Part shown: positions 1 through 9,965 of the stretch, in pieces
Position numbering within the stretch: the first letter of the stretch is position 1
Layout of the letters: each line of letters opens with the position of its first letter
Notes under the pieces: model-generated
What the model was told of the DNA's origin: nothing
Database searches by the model: none
What the model saw: the letters and a program-made list of their open reading frames with translations, nothing else
Program-made: the position numbers and the translations under genes
Source: Candidatus Neomarinimicrobiota bacterium
GTDB taxonomy: Bacteria > Fidelibacterota > UBA2242 > B5-G15
Reading direction: 5' to 3'
Assembly (NCBI GenBank): GCA_017656425.1
Contig: JACDNV010000006.1
Coordinates: 119,553 to 183,552, forward strand
Length of the DNA stretch: 64,000 nt

Positions 1-1898
1 ATGATGTTACATATGAACATTGCTTACGTTTATGTTATGTTGGTGCTGATTCCTTTAAAGAAGGCCAAAAATGTGCAGAAATAATGGCTGAATTGATAAA
101 TAAAACTGGTAAAGTAGCAATAATTACAGGTAGCTTTAATGCTACTGGACTTGAGTTAAGAAGAAGGGGCTTCCAGAGCTATATATATAATAACTTCAAA
201 GATATAAAAATTATTGGTGCATTTGAGGAACATGAAAGCGATGAAATTGCTTATCAGGTTACCAGAGAAATTATACAGAAATATCCCGATATTAAAGGAA
301 TTTATGTTACCGAAGGTGCAACTCCTCCAGGCGTTGCTAAAGCAGTTGAAGAGTCAGGAAGAACTGATATAAAAATCGTTGGTCATGATTTAACGGATGA
401 GACTATGCGATATTTGAAAAAAGGGATAATCAGTGTAACCATTGGACAGGGGCCTTTTGCCCAGGGTCACGACCCCGTGATACATCTTTTTAATCATTTA
501 GTAGGAGGATGGAAACCAAATACCCCAAGACTACTAACAAACATGGATATCGTAACAAAGGAAAACTACAGAAATTATTGGAAAGAAGGTATCGGCATAA
601 TACAAACAAAAGAGTCATTGGAAAAACTTGCAAAACCATTTAATATAGTTCCCAAAAAAACTTTAAAAATAGCCGTTCTAGGTAGAGAGGATTCTGCATT
701 CTGGATACCTGTTAAACAAGGTGTACATCATGCAGCAAAGGAACTCGAAAAATACAACACTATTGTTGATTGGATAATACCAAAAGAAGCAATTGAAAAA
801 AGAGAAGTTTCTGCCAAAACCTATGGTCCAGAATTACAAAAGTTAATGAAAAGCTACGACGCAATAGCTATTACTAATGTTGACAAAGAACTAGTCCCAT
901 TGATAAATAAAGCTGTTAAGAGTGGTATCCCGGTAGCAACAGCCAACAGTGAACCCCTTAGCCTTAGAAGTCTTATAAGTACTATAAAGGATCAACTGGA
1001 AGACATTATAAATCAAAGCAATAGTTTAAGTGAGAGCGCTGATGCATCAAACCAGGCAATACACCAGATTAATGCAGCTGTCAGCCAGGTTGCTAAGGAA
1101 GCACAAAACCTGAATACGCTATTAACAAATACCCAACATTCACTTGAGTCATTGATCGACGATTTAAACAAAATAGATAGTCTTGCTCGAGAAAGTAACA
1201 ATGTTGCAGAAGAGACAACAAAATCATTCAATATGGGAATTAAAGCGGTTGAAAACGCTATCAATAATATAAAGGATATTTCTACATCTGTTGAAAAAAC
1301 AAAGGAAATTGTGAATATTCTTAATTCGCACTCAACTAAAATAAATGACATCATAATGCTTATCAATAGCATAACAAAACAAATTAATTTATTATCACTA
1401 AATGCATCAGTTGAGGCAGCCAGAGCCGGTGAAGCAGGAAGAGGTTTCATAGTAATAGCTGAAGAAATAAGAAATCTTGCACTGAACACAGATAAAGCAA
1501 CAAAGGAAGTAGTCGGTGTTGTAGAATCAATCCTCGACGATATTAAAGAGGTTTATCAATTAACTGAAGAAGATGTAGCAAAGGTCACTGAATTAACAAA
1601 GCTTACAGACACGTTAAGAGAGACATTTAACGATATACAAAACTCTGTGGATAAGAATAAAATGCATGTAAATAATATAGCAGATTCCATAATCGAAATG
1701 AGCAAACTCTCTGGCGAAGTAAAAGACGCTATGAAAAAAGTTGCTGAGGTTAGTGAAAACAATGCGGCAGCTTCCGAAGAAGTATTTACTACTATTCAAT
1801 CTTTAGCAACACAAATTTATAATACCACTGAGCTTGCCAATTCTTTTAAGACAATTGCCGAAGGACAGCAAACAATGCTCGCTAAATTTATAGTATAG
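1..1898 (+). CDS. Chemoreceptor with sugar-binding-protein-like sensor domain, 5'-truncated by window edge
   Basis: The frame is open from base 3, and the codons before the ATG at 84 encode sugar-binding-protein sequence ([20 protein letters not shown]), so the true start lies upstream of the window and 84 is not the start. The visible protein has a RbsB/LacI-like ligand-binding half ([11 protein letters not shown] onward), then a second, shorter binding-protein-like segment from about base 650 to 960. A long helical methyl-accepting chemotaxis signalling domain follows, with the conserved hairpin tip [18 protein letters not shown] near base 1400. No transmembrane segment separates sensor from signalling domain, and no CheR-tethering pentapeptide is seen at the C terminus. 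The family passes ligand state to CheA/CheW. The convergent neighbour is a solute symporter and the region beyond is pectin catabolism, so a uronate or sugar ligand is a reasonable inference. Confidence 0.85.
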   Translation, partial: DVTYEHCLRLCYVGADSFKEGQKCAEIMAELINKTGKVAIITGSFNATGLELRRRGFQSYIYNNFKDIKIIGAFEEHESDEIAYQVTREIIQKYPDIKGIYVTEGATPPGVAKAVEESGRTDIKIVGHDLTDETMRYLKKGIISVTIGQGPFAQGHDPVIHLFNHLVGGWKPNTPRLLTNMDIVTKENYRNYWKEGIGIIQTKESLEKLAKPFNIVPKKTLKIAVLGREDSAFWIPVKQGVHHAAKELEKYNTIVDWIIPKEAIEKREVSAKTYGPELQKLMKSYDAIAITNVDKELVPLINKAVKSGIPVATANSEPLSLRSLISTIKDQLEDIINQSNSLSESADASNQAIHQINAAVSQVAKEAQNLNTLLTNTQHSLESLIDDLNKIDSLARESNNVAEETTKSFNMGIKAVENAINNIKDISTSVEKTKEIVNILNSHSTKINDIIMLINSITKQINLLSLNASVEAARAGEAGRGFIVIAEEIRNLALNTDKATKEVVGVVESILDDIKEVYQLTEEDVAKVTELTKLTDTLRETFNDIQNSVDKNKMHVNNIADSIIEMSKLSGEVKDAMKKVAEVSENNAAASEEVFTTIQSLATQIYNTTELANSFKTIAEGQQTMLAKFIV

Positions 1899-1913
1899 AA
1901 AACAATAGCCTAA

Positions 1914-3704
1914 TCAATCTTCGAGTTTATCTAACCAATTTTTCTTTAAGATCAAACTTGTTATAAATACTGATCCAGAAGCAATCAATACAGCATAAAA
2001 TTGTTTTAAAACAAGGTACATTGATAACGCTATAATTGATATCTGCCAGACTAAACCTATACTAATATTAAAAATGTCTCTTTTAAAATTTGTATTCTTT
2101 TTAAAAGAAGGATTTTTTTCTTTGACTTTTCTATATATCGGTTCCCAGAATCCCCATGGTCTTGTAATAGAATAAAAGTTTTTCAAAATATTATCAGATT
2201 CGGGTTTAGACAGAAAAGTTCCCGATATACATCCGATGATAGATATTAGCAAAATAATAGGAAAACTATTAAGAGCAGAAAGAGAGGGAAAAATAGCTGG
2301 TATCACCATAGAGGCAAGTATTCCACTTATCATACCCCAAAAGTAACCATATCCATTAAATCGCCACCAGTACCATTTTAAGAAGTTCGGTGCCGCATAC
2401 CCTCCCCATAATGCAGAAACTATCCAGAGAGTCACCTGATTGATAGATTCAGTCATAAAACCAAATAAAAACCCCAGCAACACCACAAGAATTGATGCCA
2501 AATAACTTAAAAACACCAATTTTTTATCACTGGCTTCTGGATTAACATATTTTCTATAGATATCATTGACTAAATATGCAGGTGCAGCATTTACAGTAGC
2601 GGCAAATGTAGACATAAAAGCAGAAATAAATCCGGCCAAAACAAACCCTTTAATTCCAATTGGAATAAAATTCCTCAGAGCATAGGGTAAAACCATCTCA
2701 AAATCAATATTATCACCCATAGCCCTCAATTCTGGCATAAAATAGACAAGAGCAAGAACTGTCAATCCAGTAACCATTAAATATCTCGGGAAATTCAATA
2801 CAACATTAACAAAGCTACTCATCAAACTTGCCTCTTTTGGACTCCTAGTCGCAAGTATCCTCTGCATATCATAATTCGGAGCCGGTCCTGCCATGCTTAT
2901 TATAATCCCCTTAAATAACATCATTATGAAAATAAAGCCAAAAATTTCATAACCATCTGCAGATATTTTATTATTAACTGCATCAAGTATACCCGACCAG
3001 TCAAGGTTAAGGTGCCAGCCAAAAAATATACTCTTCCATCCCTCAGGAACAATCTTATCAAGCATCCCCGGAGATACCTTAGCCATAGCAATTATACCAA
3101 CAGCAATTGATGCGATTGTCATAATTAAAAACTGCAAAACCTCAGTAAATACAACAGAAAACATACCCCCAGCAACTACATAAATTGTTGTTATACTCAT
3201 AATTATAACCGCATATGCCTTTGGTGATAAATCCCAAGGGAGAAAAGTGGCTGCAAACTTTCCGATTCCCTGAAATGCATATGCAAGAAAACCAATAACA
3301 CTCACAAGTGCGTAAAAAACAACGCTGATATGAGCAAGCTTCGATCCTGTACCGTTACCAAAACGAAATGTTATCCACTCCGCTCCTGTCATAACGTTTG
3401 ATCTTCTTAACCAAGATGAAAGATATATCATAAGGAAAATTTGATTAAATATAGGCCATAACCATGGTAGCCAGGCACTTTTCATTCCATAAACAAAACA
3501 GAGATACACAAGCCACATTGTACCTGTAATATCGAACATACCTGATGCATTGGAAATGCCAAGGATATACCAGGGCAAACTCTTTTCGCCTAAAAAATAC
3601 GATTCAAGGTTCTTCGACGCCCTTTTAGAAATATAAATTCCAATAAAAATTGTTGCCAGAATGTAGGCAAATATTATCCCCACATCGATAAAATGTAGTT
3701 GCAT
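1914..3704 (-). CDS. Sodium:solute symporter (SSS family)
   Basis: A 596-residue inner-membrane protein with many hydrophobic helices. Its N-terminal region has SSS features (YFLGEKSLPWYILGISNASG around residues 36-55, and the GMFSVVFTEVLQF segment near residue 180). The family couples import of sugars, uronates or other organic solutes to sodium. Substrate cannot be read from sequence. Its place beside the pectin locus and a chemoreceptor suggests a uronate or sugar. The start is supported by GGAGG a few bases upstream of the ATG at 3704. The stop lies 15 bases from the convergent chemoreceptor stop, with no clear terminator between them. Confidence 0.85.
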   Translation of the reverse strand: MQLHFIDVGIIFAYILATIFIGIYISKRASKNLESYFLGEKSLPWYILGISNASGMFDITGTMWLVYLCFVYGMKSAWLPWLWPIFNQIFLMIYLSSWLRRSNVMTGAEWITFRFGNGTGSKLAHISVVFYALVSVIGFLAYAFQGIGKFAATFLPWDLSPKAYAVIIMSITTIYVVAGGMFSVVFTEVLQFLIMTIASIAVGIIAMAKVSPGMLDKIVPEGWKSIFFGWHLNLDWSGILDAVNNKISADGYEIFGFIFIMMLFKGIIISMAGPAPNYDMQRILATRSPKEASLMSSFVNVVLNFPRYLMVTGLTVLALVYFMPELRAMGDNIDFEMVLPYALRNFIPIGIKGFVLAGFISAFMSTFAATVNAAPAYLVNDIYRKYVNPEASDKKLVFLSYLASILVVLLGFLFGFMTESINQVTLWIVSALWGGYAAPNFLKWYWWRFNGYGYFWGMISGILASMVIPAIFPSLSALNSFPIILLISIIGCISGTFLSKPESDNILKNFYSITRPWGFWEPIYRKVKEKNPSFKKNTNFKRDIFNISIGLVWQISIIALSMYLVLKQFYAVLIASGSVFITSLILKKNWLDKLED

Positions 3705-4055
3705 ATTTCCTCCAGAAGATTAACAACACAAATATGGCAATTTAAATTTTCTACAAAATATTTTTCGATTCGTCATATCAATGATTTATTAATTATAAAA
3801 TATTCCTGTCAATTTTACAAACTAGTATTTCCATTGACACTGTATCTACACTTAATAATTTCAATGAAATACATGCTTGCATTCAATATTATTATATTAT
3901 TATAAAATTTGAAAAGAAAAATACAATTAAGAACAGTCTATATATAAAGATTGAAATACTGACATTAAATATTTTATTACCCGTACAACTACGAATGACA
4001 AGTAAAATGATTAAATTATTCTACACATACATAAATCTATTTTTACACATCAATC
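3705..4055. other. AT-rich intergenic stretch, no gene seen
   Basis: About 350 bases between the symporter start and the decayed methyltransferase. It is strongly AT-rich and must hold the symporter promoter. I see no convincing coding sequence, hairpin terminator or RNA gene. The short plus-strand frame at 3699-3905 has no ribosome site and no recognisable sequence. Confidence 0.5.
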
Positions 4056-4665
4056 TCAATCCACATATAATAGCAAACATTTAAGATATAATGATTCCTC
4101 AATACCAGGAATTACTGGACGATCTGAAGATTGATAACCTATTTTCATTATTTTTACTCTTTTTTTCGTTAGTTGAGAGCTTTTATCTATTATTTCAATA
4201 AACATATCTAAAGAAAGAATCTGACTGCAACAACAGGTAATCAAATAGCCACCTGGTCTAATAAGTCTAAGAGCCTTAGAATTTATTTATTCATATCCCT
4301 TAATACCATTTTCAATCTTCCTTCTATTCTGAATAAATGCTGGTGGATCAAGAATTATTATTTCTTATAATTCATTCTCGAATAATTTATCATTCAAGAA
4401 ATTAAATACATTTCCTTTTACAATTTCATACATGCCTTCCGCAATAGAATTGAATTTTAAGTTCTTATTCAGAACTTCCAGAACACTTGCTGAACTTTCA
4501 ACGAATGTAACATGATTCGCTCCAAACTGAATTCCACGTAATCTCAAACCCAGGGAATTATTCCTCGAATCATAAATTTTCACAACCTCACCAAGATCGT
4601 ATAAATTTATTTCTGATAAAATGTGCTTTTTTTCAAGAAATGGTCGGAAATATGAAATATTTTAA
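4056..4665 (-). pseudogene. Decayed RlmI-type 23S rRNA (cytosine-C5) methyltransferase
   Basis: Read on the minus strand in one frame, this stretch carries pieces of the PUA-plus-methyltransferase family (RlmI/RlmO type). First comes a PUA-like piece (HILSEINLYDLGEVVKIYDS, about 4645-4570). The SAM-domain piece GANHVTFVESSASVLEVLNKN follows directly, so roughly 170 residues that normally separate them are missing. Then come the catalytic ILDPPAF motif (about 4345) and the family C terminus (ITCCCSQ, then GIEESLYLKCLLL). Two in-frame TAA stops interrupt it, one just before EIIILDPP (about 4366) and one after KGYE (about 4288). Both sides of each stop keep the family sequence and the same frame, so this is an eroded gene. 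A functional copy probably exists elsewhere. Confidence 0.8.
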
Positions 4666-4712
4666 TAAAAATTGCTTTCTTCACTTTTAAAATAAATAGC
4701 TTTTAATAGTTA

Positions 4713-6752
4713 TTAAAATGGCGTTGAAACAAAAGCCTGATAATTGGAATAATTATATAGCGGATTTCTTTTTGGACAATAAAGCTCCCCGCTTTTGGGA
4801 TTGTCATCCTGAGTATATATCCATATTCTTTTTTCATCCCATACAACAATCTCATCTCTGCAGTCACCAACAATATCAAGAGCTGCCACACACATATCCG
4901 GATGTCCATCATCAGGAAATAGCAATACTTTCTGACTATATCCATTCCATGCTCCACCTTCATCAACATTCCCATTCAGAAGGATAAACTCTTCGCTAAT
5001 TCCCGTCCAGTTCAATGGAAGACATAAAGCGCCATAATTAAACGGTTCAAATTGGTGGAAAATTCTTCCCTCAGAATCATAATAGGTAACAATCCCTTGA
5101 TTACCCCAGTAATTTATCGTTACGACTTCCAGTCCAGGCAAATCATCTCGTAAGTTAAGTACTGCAGGACTCTGCACATGCCCTATATAATGATGTTGAA
5201 ACATGTTTCCCACAATATCCATGAATATCATTCCTTCATCACTCGCTGCGCATATAACCTGCCATTTGCCATTATTTTCAAAAATTGCTACACCATCAGC
5301 ATGATCCTTAAGACTATTTTCTAAGTTCCATAGAATTTTCCCATTATCATCAAAAAGTGTATAACCCATGAGTATTTCATCTTTTCCATCGCCATCCATA
5401 TCTTCTGGATAGGGATAATGTCCGGTGTTGCAATTTGCTTCCCACAACAAATTTAAATTTGAATCATAAACCCAGAAACTCTTATATCTATCTTTTAGTA
5501 TCATGTTTGAATCATATCCTTTGCCCTCAATATCACAAAAACAAATACAATCCCCAAGTATTCTTTCAAATCTATTGTATCCACCTACACTTCTTACAGC
5601 AGGGTTTACGTATGGGGTAAGTTCGCTTCTAATGAGCATCCCAGAATTTCCATCTGTAATATTAATAGTACCGTTCATGCAATAAATTACTTCAGTTTTT
5701 CCATCATTATTTATATCATATATTTGAAAAGCCACATCACTCGTTAGGATATGCTTCCATGGATCAGGAAATCCTTTCTGCCATAATATCTCACCATCTA
5801 CAGTTATCGCAGTAAGGCAACTTAGTTCGCTATTTCTATCCTTTGGTCCATGATTCACAACTTGCCCTATTAGAATTTCAATAGTACCATCATTATTCAA
5901 ATCACCGAATCTCAAATTTCTTCCCGTCCCAAATCCCGGGGTTTTTATTTTCCGATATAACACCATATTCGGAATGTTTTTTCTTAACTCATTTAATTTT
6001 TTCTTTTCTGCAATTCCCTTTCCTTTATATTTAAGCCAATTAAAATATGAGGTGGAAACTTTTATTTCCCCGAACCAGGCAGGTACATCAGAAAGAAAAC
6101 CAATTTTACCATTTGAAAAAGCATTATCTATACCCTTTAATTTAACATTATTATTAAAGGAAACATGCAGTTTGTCCTTATTAACAATAATTTCAACCGA
6201 AATAGGTTTTTTTATTTTATCAATTGTACAACTATCAATAATTTTTTCTAACGGTTTTCTCAATCCGATACCATGATTTGCCTTTATTAATACAAATCTT
6301 CGCCTATAAATGCCTGCAAAATAATACTGTCTATCGTTTTGATATCTAAAAATAATTCCGCACCTACCTTTGATATCATATGGGTAAAATGATGTTATTA
6401 ATCGATAGTCCTGCCATCCTTTATCCCCTGCCACAATGATCGGATGCCAGTGACTATCAGGATTAGAAGCTTCCTGAAAAAAGACCCTTTTATTATCTAT
6501 CTCCCTAACTGACCACGATGGATGCAGGTTATACCTAAAAGTAGATACTGCCCATCCACCCTTTGGCCTCAGTACAGGTAGGTAATGATATTCAGCAAGT
6601 GCCCCAACATCTGTTAATAAAGGACCTCTATTAAGTGTAGTGTAATCATCGTATAGTAGTATTTTTGGGAAATTATAACAATTATGTAACAGAATAAACA
6701 ATGAAAAGAATAATACAATTTTAAGTGTTCTAATGTTCAAGATACCAAACAT
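4713..6752 (-). CDS. Exported protein with LamG-like domain and FG-GAP beta-propeller
   Basis: 679 residues beginning with a hydrophobic export signal (about residues 10-25). The N-terminal half resembles a concanavalin-like jelly roll (GIIFRYQNDRQYYFAGIYRR and GKIGFLSDVPAWFGEIKV). The C-terminal half carries calcium-loop repeats of FG-GAP/VCBS type (FGDLNNDGTIEILIG, YDINNDGKTEVIY, DMDGDGKDEILMG), as in propellers. No catalytic motif is recognised. It lies 14 bases downstream of kduI in the same direction and is the last intact gene of the pectin run. Similar architectures occur in polysaccharide-utilisation loci and some rhamnogalacturonan lyases have propeller folds, so a lyase or glycan-binding role is possible but not shown. 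Confidence 0.75.
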   Translation of the reverse strand: MFGILNIRTLKIVLFFSLFILLHNCYNFPKILLYDDYTTLNRGPLLTDVGALAEYHYLPVLRPKGGWAVSTFRYNLHPSWSVREIDNKRVFFQEASNPDSHWHPIIVAGDKGWQDYRLITSFYPYDIKGRCGIIFRYQNDRQYYFAGIYRRRFVLIKANHGIGLRKPLEKIIDSCTIDKIKKPISVEIIVNKDKLHVSFNNNVKLKGIDNAFSNGKIGFLSDVPAWFGEIKVSTSYFNWLKYKGKGIAEKKKLNELRKNIPNMVLYRKIKTPGFGTGRNLRFGDLNNDGTIEILIGQVVNHGPKDRNSELSCLTAITVDGEILWQKGFPDPWKHILTSDVAFQIYDINNDGKTEVIYCMNGTINITDGNSGMLIRSELTPYVNPAVRSVGGYNRFERILGDCICFCDIEGKGYDSNMILKDRYKSFWVYDSNLNLLWEANCNTGHYPYPEDMDGDGKDEILMGYTLFDDNGKILWNLENSLKDHADGVAIFENNGKWQVICAASDEGMIFMDIVGNMFQHHYIGHVQSPAVLNLRDDLPGLEVVTINYWGNQGIVTYYDSEGRIFHQFEPFNYGALCLPLNWTGISEEFILLNGNVDEGGAWNGYSQKVLLFPDDGHPDMCVAALDIVGDCRDEIVVWDEKRIWIYTQDDNPKSGELYCPKRNPLYNYSNYQAFVSTPF

Positions 6753-6766
6753 ACATGGAAAATAAA

Positions 6767-7600
6767 TTAAAGAATATCATCAATAGTTATCCCATCCATA
6801 TCATCAAATTCCTGATTCTCTCCTCCCATAGCCCATACAAATTTATATGCCTTTGTCCCACATCCTGAATGGATTGACCATATAGGAGAAATAACAGCCT
6901 GAAGGTTTCTTACTACTATATGTCTGGTTTCAGAAGGCTCACCCATATAATGAAATACTACAGAATCATCTTCGACGTCAAAATACATATATACTTCTGA
7001 ACGTCTCTGATGTGTGTGTGGTGGCATTGTATTCCACACATTCCCCTTTTCCAAAATAGTAATCCCCATTACCAGTTGACAGCTTGTGATGCCATTTGGA
7101 TGAATGTATTTATAAATTGTTCTCTTATTAGCCATTTCCTGACTTCCTAGTTCCGTTACCTCCGCATCATTGATTCCAATCTTTTTATCTGGATACTCGA
7201 TATGAGCTGGATAACTCACAAAATAGAACTTTGCAAAATCATCCCTACTCAGACTTTTAAAAGATATTGTTTTATCCCCTTTACCTATATACAGGCATTC
7301 AAGTTTCTCCAATTCATATTCTTTATTATCGACAATAACTGAACCATTCCCTCCTACATTTATTATACCCAGTTCTCTCCTTGAATTAAAATAATCGGAT
7401 CCTGTCTCTCTTTTACTCCCCCTCAATTGTAATTCAGCTGATTTTGGAAATGCTCCTCCAACAATTGCTCGATCAATCTCAGAATAATACAACCTGACTT
7501 CATCTGGAACAAACAACTCATCTAAAAGAAACTTTTCCCTTATCTTATGGGTAGTCATAGTTCTAAAATCAACTGGATCTACACTATATTTCAATATCAT
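6767..7600 (-). CDS. kduI: 5-dehydro-4-deoxy-D-glucuronate isomerase (KduI)
   Basis: 277 residues, the usual length for KduI. The enzyme isomerises 5-keto-4-deoxyuronate, the spontaneous product of unsaturated uronate released by pectate lyases and GH105, to 3-deoxy-D-glycero-2,5-hexodiulosonate for KduD. The cupin metal site is visible as PPHTHQRRSEVYMYF (two His and a Glu) with a later His in IWSIHSGCG. The N terminus (YSVDPVDFRTMTTHKIREKFL) is typical of the family. GAGGGG precedes the ATG. It lies between the DUF4861 gene and the propeller gene, all on the minus strand. Confidence 0.93.
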   Translation of the reverse strand: MILKYSVDPVDFRTMTTHKIREKFLLDELFVPDEVRLYYSEIDRAIVGGAFPKSAELQLRGSKRETGSDYFNSRRELGIINVGGNGSVIVDNKEYELEKLECLYIGKGDKTISFKSLSRDDFAKFYFVSYPAHIEYPDKKIGINDAEVTELGSQEMANKRTIYKYIHPNGITSCQLVMGITILEKGNVWNTMPPHTHQRRSEVYMYFDVEDDSVVFHYMGEPSETRHIVVRNLQAVISPIWSIHSGCGTKAYKFVWAMGGENQEFDDMDGITIDDIL

Positions 7601-7624
7601 TTAAACCCCTCCTAATGAATTATT

Positions 7625-8908
7625 TTAATAATTGGCTTTTATCTCTTTATTTCCAATTCTTATTTTAATTGGGCTATTTAATTTCTCTAAAATATCTTCC
7701 AAATAAGATTCAAATTGCTTTATATTCTTAATACCATCGGGCTCCTGCTCCCAAGCTGCTAGAAAATAGAATCTCAATGACTTGTCTATAGTTTTTAATC
7801 TTACTATATGATTAAGATCATCTTCAGTAATATTAACCATATTTTTTTTGTTGTAGATAAGAGCAGTTCCGAGATTATCTCCAGCAAGACTCTGTTTGCC
7901 ATATAGCGCTATATAATTCCAGCCGCCGTCACTGCTTGAAAGGAATACACAATTACTACATTTAGCCAATCCGGTACACAAGTTATCCACATCTCGATCT
8001 AATCTAATATCGTAGCGCGTCAATCTAGTTCCACCTGTTATACTCAGATCAGTTTCAACATCGTACTTATTATTCCCCACTTTCCATCCATAATACTTAA
8101 TCTTTACCTGCGCCATGATTGGGCCATCACTTACAATCCAGCATAATACACTATCCGTATTAGAGACTTTGTGGACTTTATTCTGGTAATACATACCAAG
8201 AGTTCCAATACCCAGCGACTCGCCAACCTTAAATATATCCATCCCCCAATCGGACATATTATGATACGATTCGAAATCTTTTAAGCCAACATTCATTAGT
8301 ATCATATCGCGAGTCTTCTTTCCAAATATATCTATGGAATTCCTCCAGTCAAGATATAACCTATACCCAACACGATCTGATTCCCAACCAGGCCCTTCAT
8401 ACCTAAAATAGGTAGAATGATCTGTATGCTGTGGAGGTACTCTGACAAACTTTACATTTTTAAACTCACCACCTTTATATAGGCGTCCTTCCCATTTTCC
8501 ACCGAATTTATGTGAAATCTCAGCATAAGCTCTTCTTGGATAGTTATGTTCCACTTTACCAGAGTCTTTAAAATAAATTTTTATCTTCTTCTTTTCTTTG
8601 GGTTTAAAATTGACTAAAAGCACCATATAATCTGTAACCCCATCAACATTAACATCCACAATCTGATGAGGTATTTCGACACCATCGGATATTACAACAC
8701 ATGCATTTGGATTAAATCTTTTATCGACATCCTTTAGGCTGTTTATCGGAAGATATATAGCCTCATTCTTTCTGGACTTTCCTATTTCATTTATTCCTGT
8801 AACACCTATTGAATAAGGATAATCTTTTAAAATAGATGACTGTTGACATTGAATAGCAAACAAACATATCAAACTAACAAGTAGATATGACTTGCTAAAA
8901 ATTCTCAT
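7625..8908 (-). CDS. DUF4861-family lipoprotein
   Basis: I take the start at 8908 because GGAGG sits six bases upstream. An in-frame ATG at 8938 would add ten residues before the signal. From 8908 the protein begins MRIFSKSYLLVSLICLFAIQC, a lipoprotein signal with a candidate lipidated Cys. The remainder of about 405 residues matches what I know of DUF4861: an N-terminal beta domain resembling IPVNS/VTDYMVLL segments, then GPGWESDRVGYRLYLDWRN and the SDWGMDIFKVGESLGIG block. The family occurs in pectin and other polysaccharide-utilisation loci and has no function that I can name with certainty. A sugar lyase or hydrolase role is inferred from context only. Confidence 0.72.
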   Translation of the reverse strand: MRIFSKSYLLVSLICLFAIQCQQSSILKDYPYSIGVTGINEIGKSRKNEAIYLPINSLKDVDKRFNPNACVVISDGVEIPHQIVDVNVDGVTDYMVLLVNFKPKEKKKIKIYFKDSGKVEHNYPRRAYAEISHKFGGKWEGRLYKGGEFKNVKFVRVPPQHTDHSTYFRYEGPGWESDRVGYRLYLDWRNSIDIFGKKTRDMILMNVGLKDFESYHNMSDWGMDIFKVGESLGIGTLGMYYQNKVHKVSNTDSVLCWIVSDGPIMAQVKIKYYGWKVGNNKYDVETDLSITGGTRLTRYDIRLDRDVDNLCTGLAKCSNCVFLSSSDGGWNYIALYGKQSLAGDNLGTALIYNKKNMVNITEDDLNHIVRLKTIDKSLRFYFLAAWEQEPDGIKNIKQFESYLEDILEKLNSPIKIRIGNKEIKANY

Positions 8909-8946
8909 GATAAACCTCCATTCATTTATATCAAACAATAACCTAT

Positions 8947-9867
8947 TTAACCAGAATAAATTTCATGAAAAGAAAATTTACCTTTCTGCCACGGAGCAAG
9001 TTCAGGCAATAATTTTTCAAATTCATTTATCAATTCTTTTTCATAATCTTTTGTGTAGGTACCGTTTAAAAACTTATCTATACCTTCTCTGAAGAATCTT
9101 TCCCATGAATCTTCTTCACCGCCTGGATTAATTGGATAAAACAAGGCATTATTCGCCCTTGCTGCTTTCATATCGCCGGGTGCATCACCAATCATCAATA
9201 TTTTACCTTGTTCATACTTCCCCTGACTTGCAAGTTGAATATGTTCCTTTTTACTACCCATTTCCTGACCTGCAATAACACGTACATATTTTTCTATTTT
9301 ATGTTCAGCCCATTCACGTCTTAAAGCCTCAACAGGAGTAGCAGAACATACTATTATGTCGGCCTTTTGCGACAATTTCTCCAAAGACTCCTTCACAAAT
9401 GGAAAAGGCGGCACTCCATGAACAATCTCTGCTACCGTCCTATTCACTGCCTCACTCCATTCAAGAGCATTTTCCAAAATTGGTTCACCAGTCCTCTCTA
9501 CCTCTGCCTTTAAGGCTGGATTACCAAGCTTCGTTTCCCTTTCTATCCATTCCCTTAACGGTTTCGCCTCAGGTACTTCAATGTGTCTTTTTCTTACATC
9601 ATCCCACTCTCTTAATAAATCAAAAGTTTTAATCAGAGCAGGAAATCTATTTACCCCTCTCCATTTTGAATACAGATTAACGAATTCAGCTGCAGCTCTT
9701 GCATATTTCGAAACAGGTTGTAATTTCCAGTACTTAATAATATTGGGAATAAAACACTCCTTATGCTTTATTTCCATTGTATCAAAAGCACATCCGTCTG
9801 AATCGATCGCAACAAGATAATCATGTTTGGGTTCCATTTCTCTTAATTCTTTCTGCGGATCCTGCAT
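8947..9867 (-). CDS. HAD-superfamily hydrolase (putative phosphatase)
   Basis: 306 residues with all HAD motifs: motif I DSDGCAFD (Asp22 and Asp24), motif II Thr/Ser in VCSATP, the motif III Lys in GSKKEH, and motif IV GDAPGD. A large cap occupies about residues 30-160. The substrate is not evident. It stands between the phosphofructokinase and DUF4861 genes in a sugar-acid catabolic operon, so a sugar-phosphate phosphatase is likely. A strong GGGAGG ribosome site lies seven bases before the ATG. Confidence 0.8.
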   Translation of the reverse strand: MQDPQKELREMEPKHDYLVAIDSDGCAFDTMEIKHKECFIPNIIKYWKLQPVSKYARAAAEFVNLYSKWRGVNRFPALIKTFDLLREWDDVRKRHIEVPEAKPLREWIERETKLGNPALKAEVERTGEPILENALEWSEAVNRTVAEIVHGVPPFPFVKESLEKLSQKADIIVCSATPVEALRREWAEHKIEKYVRVIAGQEMGSKKEHIQLASQGKYEQGKILMIGDAPGDMKAARANNALFYPINPGGEEDSWERFFREGIDKFLNGTYTKDYEKELINEFEKLLPELAPWQKGKFSFHEIYSG

Positions 9868-9965
9868 GGCTCAACCTCCCAAAAGCTTATTATAAATAAA
9901 TCATTGGAAATCTGATTTTATATACTTTACACATTCTTCCCAACTCCAAACCCCCAATTCTCAAT
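9868..9965. other. Spacer within operon, low-complexity
   Basis: A 98-base gap, one of the larger gaps in the catabolic run. The half next to the phosphofructokinase stop is a C/A/T-rich low-complexity string (around 9938-9965). No hairpin with a T-run is seen, so read-through from the phosphofructokinase gene into the HAD gene is possible. Confidence 0.4.

Noticed and set aside
1013-1489. Minus-strand frame of 158 residues inside the chemoreceptor
   Set aside because: The opposite strand encodes the highly conserved signalling tip; the frame is a by-product of its codon use.
4056-4665. Stop-codon recoding in the methyltransferase remnant
   Set aside because: All intact genes around use TAA as a normal stop, and a large internal part of the protein is missing, so decay is the simpler explanation.
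4703-4987. Overlapping frames of about 90 residues on both strands at the end of the propeller gene
   Set aside because: They are shadows of the 679-residue protein: no ribosome sites, low-complexity or His/Gln-rich translations.
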